From assembly GCA_024763185.1 (NCBI GenBank), contig JANTFY010000081.1, forward strand, positions 1 through 9,047: 9,047 nt of DNA. The letters are read 5' to 3'. This document shows, piece after piece, positions 5,431-9,047 of the stretch. The stretch's first letter is position 1; each line of letters starts with the position of its first letter. The stretch comes from Gammaproteobacteria bacterium. GTDB taxonomy: Bacteria > Pseudomonadota > Gammaproteobacteria > GCA-001735895. A program made the translations under genes and the position numbers. The notes under the pieces are model-generated. The model saw only the letters and a program-made list of their open reading frames with translations, was not told the DNA's origin and searched no databases.

Positions 5431-6531
5431 ATGGCGTTAAACAGCACCGAAGAGATTATCGAAGATATCAAAGCCGGCAAGATGGTGGTCATCATGGATG
5501 ATGAAGACCGCGAAAATGAGGGCGATCTGGTGATGGCGGCCGAATCGGTCAAACCGGATGATATCAACTTCATGGCGCGTTACGGTCGTGGTCTGATTTG
5601 CCTGACCCTGTCTCAACAGCGGTGCCAGCAATTACGCCTGCCGCTGATGGTGGGGGACAACACGGCCCAGCTGGAAACTAATTTTACCGTATCCATAGAA
5701 GCCGCTGAAGGTGTGACCACCGGTATTTCGGCGGCTGACCGCGCGGTAACGGTACAGGCAGCGGTCAAAGCCGATGCGGTGCCGTCCGACCTGGTACAGC
5801 CCGGGCATATCTTCCCGTTGATGGCCCGTTCCGGAGGCGTGTTGACCCGCGCCGGTCATACCGAAGCGGGTTGTGACTTGGCCCGTCTGGCCGGATTTGA
5901 AGCCGCTTCGGTGATTGTCGAAATTCTCAATGAAGATGGCAGCATGGCGCGCAGACCCGACCTGGAAGTTTTTGCACGCGAACACGGTTTAAAGATCGGC
6001 ACCATCGAAGACCTGATTCGTTACCGTATCGAAAATGAAAAAACCCTGGAGCGGATTGTGGAAACCCATTTCCCGACCGATTTTGGTGATTTCAAATTGC
6101 TGGCTTATGAAGATGCCATCGACCAGGAATTGCATCTGGCCCTGGTCAAAGGCGAGATCAAACCCGACCAGGCGACGCCGGTGCGCGTGCACGTGCAAAA
6201 TACCTTGTATGACGCGTTGAGCGGTACCCGCGGTCGCGGTTGGCCGTTACGTGACGTCATGAAAAAAATAAGCGATCTGGAATCGGGAGTCATCGTGTTC
6301 CTGCGCCAGTCAGAATCCCCGCGTGCCATGGTGCAACATATTGAAACGATTATGCGTGAAGAATATATAAAACATGATGACAATCATGCGGAAGACTTAC
6401 GCACCTACGGTATCGGTGCACAAATACTGGCTGACCTCGGCGTACACAAGATGAAGTTACTCAGTGCACCGAAGAAATTCCACGCCTTAGCCGGTTTTGG
6501 GCTGGAAGTGGTCGAGTACATCTCCGACTGA
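5431..6531 (+). CDS. ribB: 3,4-dihydroxy-2-butanone-4-phosphate synthase fused to a degenerate GTP cyclohydrolase II domain (RibBX-type RibBA)
   Basis: The N-terminal half (1-200) converts ribulose 5-phosphate to the four-carbon unit used by RibH. It keeps the acidic metal/substrate loop DDEDRENEGD (23-32) and RAGHTEAGCDLARLAG (140-155). The C-terminal half (about 205-366) is recognisably GTP cyclohydrolase II by LHLALVKGEI (234-243), VRVHVQ (251-256), YGIGAQILADLG (326-337) and the GLEVVEY end. However, the HSECLTGD...RCDCG segment with the three zinc cysteines is replaced by HVQNTLYDALSGTRGRGWP (254-272), with no cysteine. GTP cyclohydrolase II activity is therefore predicted to be lost, as in proteobacterial RibBX variants. 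A separate ribA is needed elsewhere, and this half may have a structural or regulatory role. Pipelines would call it ribBA. It starts one base after the ribE stop. Confidence 0.93.
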   Translation: MALNSTEEIIEDIKAGKMVVIMDDEDRENEGDLVMAAESVKPDDINFMARYGRGLICLTLSQQRCQQLRLPLMVGDNTAQLETNFTVSIEAAEGVTTGISAADRAVTVQAAVKADAVPSDLVQPGHIFPLMARSGGVLTRAGHTEAGCDLARLAGFEAASVIVEILNEDGSMARRPDLEVFAREHGLKIGTIEDLIRYRIENEKTLERIVETHFPTDFGDFKLLAYEDAIDQELHLALVKGEIKPDQATPVRVHVQNTLYDALSGTRGRGWPLRDVMKKISDLESGVIVFLRQSESPRAMVQHIETIMREEYIKHDDNHAEDLRTYGIGAQILADLGVHKMKLLSAPKKFHALAGFGLEVVEYISD

Positions 6532-6563
6532 TTTTTTAACAATAACTTTACCAAGAGAAAATG

Positions 6564-7037
6564 ATGAGCGAAGTAAACACAATCAATGGTGAAATCAGTA
6601 TCGCCAGTGCAAAGATTGCCATAGTGGTCGGCCGTTTTAATGGTTTTATCGTCGACAGCCTGCTCAGTGGTGCAGTGGATACCCTGACCCGTTCGGGTAT
6701 AAACGCGGCCGATATCACGGTCAGCCATGTACCTGGCGCCTTTGAAATGCCACTGGTGGTTCAGAAATATGCGGAACAGGGTCGTTACGATGCCATTATC
6801 GGATTGGGTGCCGTGATTCGTGGCTCCACCCCGCATTTTGATTTCGTGGCCGGCGAAAACGCCAAGGCATTGGCCAGTCTGGCCCTTAAATTTAATATTC
6901 CGGTGATCAACGGGGTATTGACCACCGACACGATCGAACAGGCGATTGAACGCGCCGGTACCAAGGCCGGTAATAAAGGTGCTGAAGCGGCCATGGCGGC
7001 GATGGAAATGATCAGCCTGCTGCGTAAAATCAGCTAG
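6564..7037 (+). CDS. ribH: 6,7-dimethyl-8-ribityllumazine synthase (lumazine synthase)
   Basis: Joins the RibB product to the RibD-derived pyrimidine (after its dephosphorylation) to give lumazine, the substrate of riboflavin synthase. The protein usually forms a pentamer or 60-meric shell. Motifs, numbered from the second Met, are VVGRFN (21-26), HVPGAFEMP (56-64), GAVIRGSTPHFD (82-93) with the catalytic-type His91, and GVLTTDTIEQAIERAGTKAG (117-136). The length of 157 is normal. Two ATGs are adjacent (6561 and 6564). The second is chosen because AAGAG (6553-6557) is then six bases away rather than three; the difference is one Met. It follows ribB after about 30 bases, one of the longer gaps in the operon, and precedes nusB by six bases, the usual ribH-nusB pairing. 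Confidence 0.97.
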   Translation: MSEVNTINGEISIASAKIAIVVGRFNGFIVDSLLSGAVDTLTRSGINAADITVSHVPGAFEMPLVVQKYAEQGRYDAIIGLGAVIRGSTPHFDFVAGENAKALASLALKFNIPVINGVLTTDTIEQAIERAGTKAGNKGAEAAMAAMEMISLLRKIS

Positions 7038-7043
7038 TTTTTT

Positions 7044-7526
7044 ATGTCGAAAAATGCCTCTGATAAGGCCCATGCCAGGGCCATAAAAAAACGTAAGCAT
7101 GCACGTGACAAGGTGTTGCAGGCTTTGTACCAGTGGCAGTTGTCCGGTGAAGACCTGGATTGGATACGAGATTTTTATTTGCAGGAGCAGGGTGTGAGTA
7201 CAGGCGATGAAGCCTATTTTCTGGAGCTGCTGTATAAAATTCCTTCCAACGTGACCGGGCTGGATGAGCTGTATAAAAAACACGTGAGCCAGTTTGAAGA
7301 TCACATGGATCCGATCGAAACCAATATACTGCGTATTGCGACCTATGAATTTCTACACCACCTGGAAATTCCCTACAAGGTGGTCATCAATGAAGCTGTC
7401 AATCTGGCAAAATCCTATGGTGCCGATGAAAGCCACAAGTTTGTCAACGGGGTACTGGATCCCCTGTCCAGAGAGCTGCGCCAGATAGAAACCAGCGCCG
7501 CTGTAAAAGTCCATGAGTCTGGGTGA
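7044..7526 (+). CDS. nusB: Transcription antitermination factor NusB
   Basis: RNA-binding factor that pairs with NusE (ribosomal protein S10) on boxA RNA, allowing rRNA transcription past Rho-dependent terminators. All-helical protein of 160 residues. Diagnostic stretches are KHARDKVLQALYQWQLSGED, DPIETNILRIATYEFL, the IPYKVVINEAVNLAKSYG helix and KFVNGVLDPL. A basic, lysine-rich N-terminal extension (KKRKH and preceding residues) and a short C-terminal tail account for the greater length compared with about 139 residues in E. coli. The final 14 bases overlap thiL, which suggests translational coupling. The ribH-nusB-thiL-pgpA order is a conserved proteobacterial arrangement and supports the call. 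Confidence 0.97.
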   Translation: MSKNASDKAHARAIKKRKHARDKVLQALYQWQLSGEDLDWIRDFYLQEQGVSTGDEAYFLELLYKIPSNVTGLDELYKKHVSQFEDHMDPIETNILRIATYEFLHHLEIPYKVVINEAVNLAKSYGADESHKFVNGVLDPLSRELRQIETSAAVKVHESG

Positions 7527-8475
7527 ATTCTCCCTGATTCAGCGCTATTTTACGGATCACTCACGTCATACAGGTCCTTACCCGGCGAAACTCGGTATCG
7601 GTGATGATGCGGCCGTGATGGAGATACCCCCGGGCATGCAACTGGTGCAGACCATTGACACCCTGATAACCGGCCGCCATTTTCCTTTCAATACCAAACC
7701 TGGTGATATTGCCTACAAGTCGTTGGCGGTGAATGTCAGCGACCTGATCGCCATGGCGGCCGACCCGGCCTGGTTTGTGCTTTCCCTGACCCTGCCGGAC
7801 AGTGACGAGTCATTTCTACAGGACTTCAGTGACGGATTGTTTGCAGCAGCCGAAACCTTTTCCATTGAGCTGGTGGGTGGCGATACTTGTAAAGGCGATT
7901 TATCGGTGACGATCCAGGCATCCGGACTGGTTCCACGAAATCATTATATTACCCGTGGTGGTGCGCGGCCAGGTGACCGAATATTTGTCTCCGGCTCGTT
8001 GGGAAGTGCCGCAACAGCCCTGGCAGCTTTACAGGGTCGGCTTACGCTTAAGCCTCAACAGTTAAAAGAATTGTTGCTGGCACTTAATCGTCCCAAGCCG
8101 CAACTGGCCATGATTCCACTACTGAGGCAGTATGCCAGCTCGGCCATTGATATTTCCGATGGCCTGGTGGGGGATCTTGGACATATCCTGAATAACAGCG
8201 GGGTCGGAGCGCGCCTGGAAAAGAGCACGCTACCCGTCTGTGACTATATTTCAGCAATGGATAACTATGACCTGGCCCTGTATGGCGGGGATGATTACCA
8301 GGTTGTTTTTACCGTTGCGCCATCCGCTATCGGGAACATGGTAAAACAGACGCAAGCCGATGCGCTGGCGGTAACAGAAATCGGCGTGATTACCGATCAG
8401 GGCTATTTTCTGCAGGACGCCGGGCAGACCATTGATTTATCCAGCAAGCGAGGTTTCGATCATTTTGGCCACTAA
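7513..8475 (+). CDS. thiL: Thiamine-monophosphate kinase ThiL
   Basis: ATP-dependent conversion of thiamine monophosphate to thiamine pyrophosphate, the last step of thiamine cofactor synthesis. Cytosolic PurM/AIR-synthase-like fold of 320 residues, a normal length. Signatures are LGIGDDAAV (27-35), the metal-binding QTIDTLITGRHF (46-57), KSLAVNVSDLIAMAA (69-83), GGDT (122-125), AIDISDGLVGDLGH (211-224) and LYGGDDYQVVFT (256-267). The ATG at 7513 lies inside the end of nusB (14-base overlap) and no better start is available, so coupled translation is likely. The 3' end overlaps the TTG start proposed for pgpA by 11 bases. Confidence 0.97.
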   Translation: MSLGEFSLIQRYFTDHSRHTGPYPAKLGIGDDAAVMEIPPGMQLVQTIDTLITGRHFPFNTKPGDIAYKSLAVNVSDLIAMAADPAWFVLSLTLPDSDESFLQDFSDGLFAAAETFSIELVGGDTCKGDLSVTIQASGLVPRNHYITRGGARPGDRIFVSGSLGSAATALAALQGRLTLKPQQLKELLLALNRPKPQLAMIPLLRQYASSAIDISDGLVGDLGHILNNSGVGARLEKSTLPVCDYISAMDNYDLALYGGDDYQVVFTVAPSAIGNMVKQTQADALAVTEIGVITDQGYFLQDAGQTIDLSSKRGFDHFGH

Positions 8476-8944
8476 AAAAATACCACCACGTCTGTTATTA
8501 AACCCAATCCATTTTCTTTCTGTTGGTTTTGGATCGGGGTTGGCACCGTTTGCACCAGGGACTTTTGGCACCCTGGCGGCTATACCGGTCTACCTGTTAA
8601 TGAGCGGCCTCACCCTGGAAATCTACCTGCTGATCACAATTATCGCTTTTCTGGTCGGGGTGTTTTTGTGTGATAAAACCGCCAGGGCACTCGGTGTGCA
8701 TGATCATTCCGGTATCGTGTGGGATGAGATCGTCGGTTTCCTGATTACCATGGTCGCGGTACCGCTGGATTGGCGATGGATTGTTATCGGTTTTGTGCTG
8801 TTCCGCCTATTCGATATTCTCAAACCCTGGCCCATCAAATGGGCGGATCAGCGGCTGACAGGTGGCTTCGGCATCATGTTTGATGATGTTTTGGCCGGCA
8901 TTTTTGCGCTGATTGTCTTACACTTAATGCTATCAATGTTCTGA
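8465..8944 (+). CDS. pgpA: Phosphatidylglycerophosphatase A
   Basis: Inner-membrane phosphatase that removes phosphate from phosphatidylglycerophosphate to make phosphatidylglycerol. Predicted 159 residues from TTG 8465. Motifs are VGFGSGLAPFAPGTFGTLAA (20-39), VHDHSGIVWDE (78-88), FRLFDILKPWPIKWAD (113-128) and IMFDDVLAG (137-145), with hydrophobic membrane segments between. No ATG exists before the conserved core. TTG 8465 puts the conserved NPxHxLxVGFGSG region at the usual distance from the start and has GAGG at 8450-8453, at a long spacing of 11. A longer frame from TTG 8432 would add 11 residues. It overlaps the end of thiL by 11 bases. No terminator follows; another gene starts 11 bases after its stop. 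Confidence 0.95.
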   Translation: MATKKIPPRLLLNPIHFLSVGFGSGLAPFAPGTFGTLAAIPVYLLMSGLTLEIYLLITIIAFLVGVFLCDKTARALGVHDHSGIVWDEIVGFLITMVAVPLDWRWIVIGFVLFRLFDILKPWPIKWADQRLTGGFGIMFDDVLAGIFALIVLHLMLSMF

Positions 8945-8955
8945 ACAAGGCCAAT

Positions 8956-9047
8956 ATGCACAAGTTTATGCTATTTCTGGGGCTGCTGATTTCAGTCTCA
9001 CTAAACGTCAACGCAGAGACATCCGTCAAGGTGGTCGCGCTATTCTC
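8956..9047 (+). CDS. Exported protein, 5' fragment (possibly retropepsin-like aspartic protease family)
   Basis: Only the first 30 codons are in the window. The ATG at 8956 has AAGG six bases upstream, 11 bases after pgpA stops, so it probably belongs to the same operon. The translation has a signal-peptide shape: MHK, a hydrophobic core LFLGLLISVSL, then NVNA as a probable cleavage site before ETSVKVVALF. The mature start, with a VKVVALF-like strand, resembles the N-terminus of small periplasmic retropepsin-like aspartic proteases found in proteobacteria. The catalytic part is outside the window, so that identity is a guess. Export is the supported statement. Confidence 0.6.
   Translation, partial: MHKFMLFLGLLISVSLNVNAETSVKVVALF

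Noticed and set aside
6532..6560. Terminator before ribH because of a T run (6534-6539)
   Set aside because: No GC-rich stem precedes the T run, and the downstream gene belongs to the same conserved operon.
6405..7304. Minus-strand open frame of 299 codons across ribB, ribH and nusB
   Set aside because: Long, but it spans three certain genes and their junctions on the other strand, and its translation is His/Gln-rich antisense composition without a recognisable motif.

Overview
The window looks like chromosomal DNA of a gammaproteobacterium. The evidence is the gene order nrdR-ribD-(insert)-ribE-ribB/BX-ribH-nusB-thiL-pgpA, close protein resemblance to enterobacterial and pseudomonad versions of NrdR, YggX, RibH and PgpA, and moderate GC content. 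I cannot place the genus. No rRNA, tRNA, CRISPR array, insertion sequence or prophage is visible.

Left part (1-2314): four separately transcribed genes. A 5'-partial PP2C-type protein phosphatase reads leftward off the edge. Divergent from it is a secreted outer-membrane beta-barrel-like protein of a family I can describe but not name, closed by a strong intrinsic terminator. Next is yggX, an Fe(II)-trafficking/oxidation-protection protein. Facing yggX, across a shared bidirectional terminator, is an ErpA/IscA-type Fe-S carrier on the minus strand. The Fe-S carrier has an N-terminal extension and a C-terminal CGGC where the family normally has CGC.

Middle (2315-2549): a divergent regulatory interval with a sigma70-like promoter for the rightward operon. 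A half-site resembling an NrdR box overlaps its -10, and a 9-bp hairpin lies in the leader.

Right part (2550-9047): one long, tightly packed plus-strand operon. NrdR represses ribonucleotide reductase genes. RibD, riboflavin synthase (RibE), a RibB protein with a decayed GTP cyclohydrolase II half, and lumazine synthase (RibH) supply most of riboflavin synthesis. GTP cyclohydrolase II itself must be encoded elsewhere. NusB (antitermination), ThiL (thiamine pyrophosphate) and PgpA (phosphatidylglycerol) follow with overlapping or near-overlapping junctions. A secreted protein starts just before the right edge. No FMN riboswitch core was recognised before any rib gene.

The most interesting item is the gene inserted between ribD and ribE (4178-4750). 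It encodes a small proteasome/HslV-fold Ntn hydrolase with Asp, Lys and Ser positions like those of HslV. Its residue after the initiator Met is Ser rather than Thr, and no HslU/AAA+ unfoldase gene lies anywhere in the window. It resembles what I recall of the BPH group of bacterial proteasome homologues, and its place inside a riboflavin operon is unexplained.
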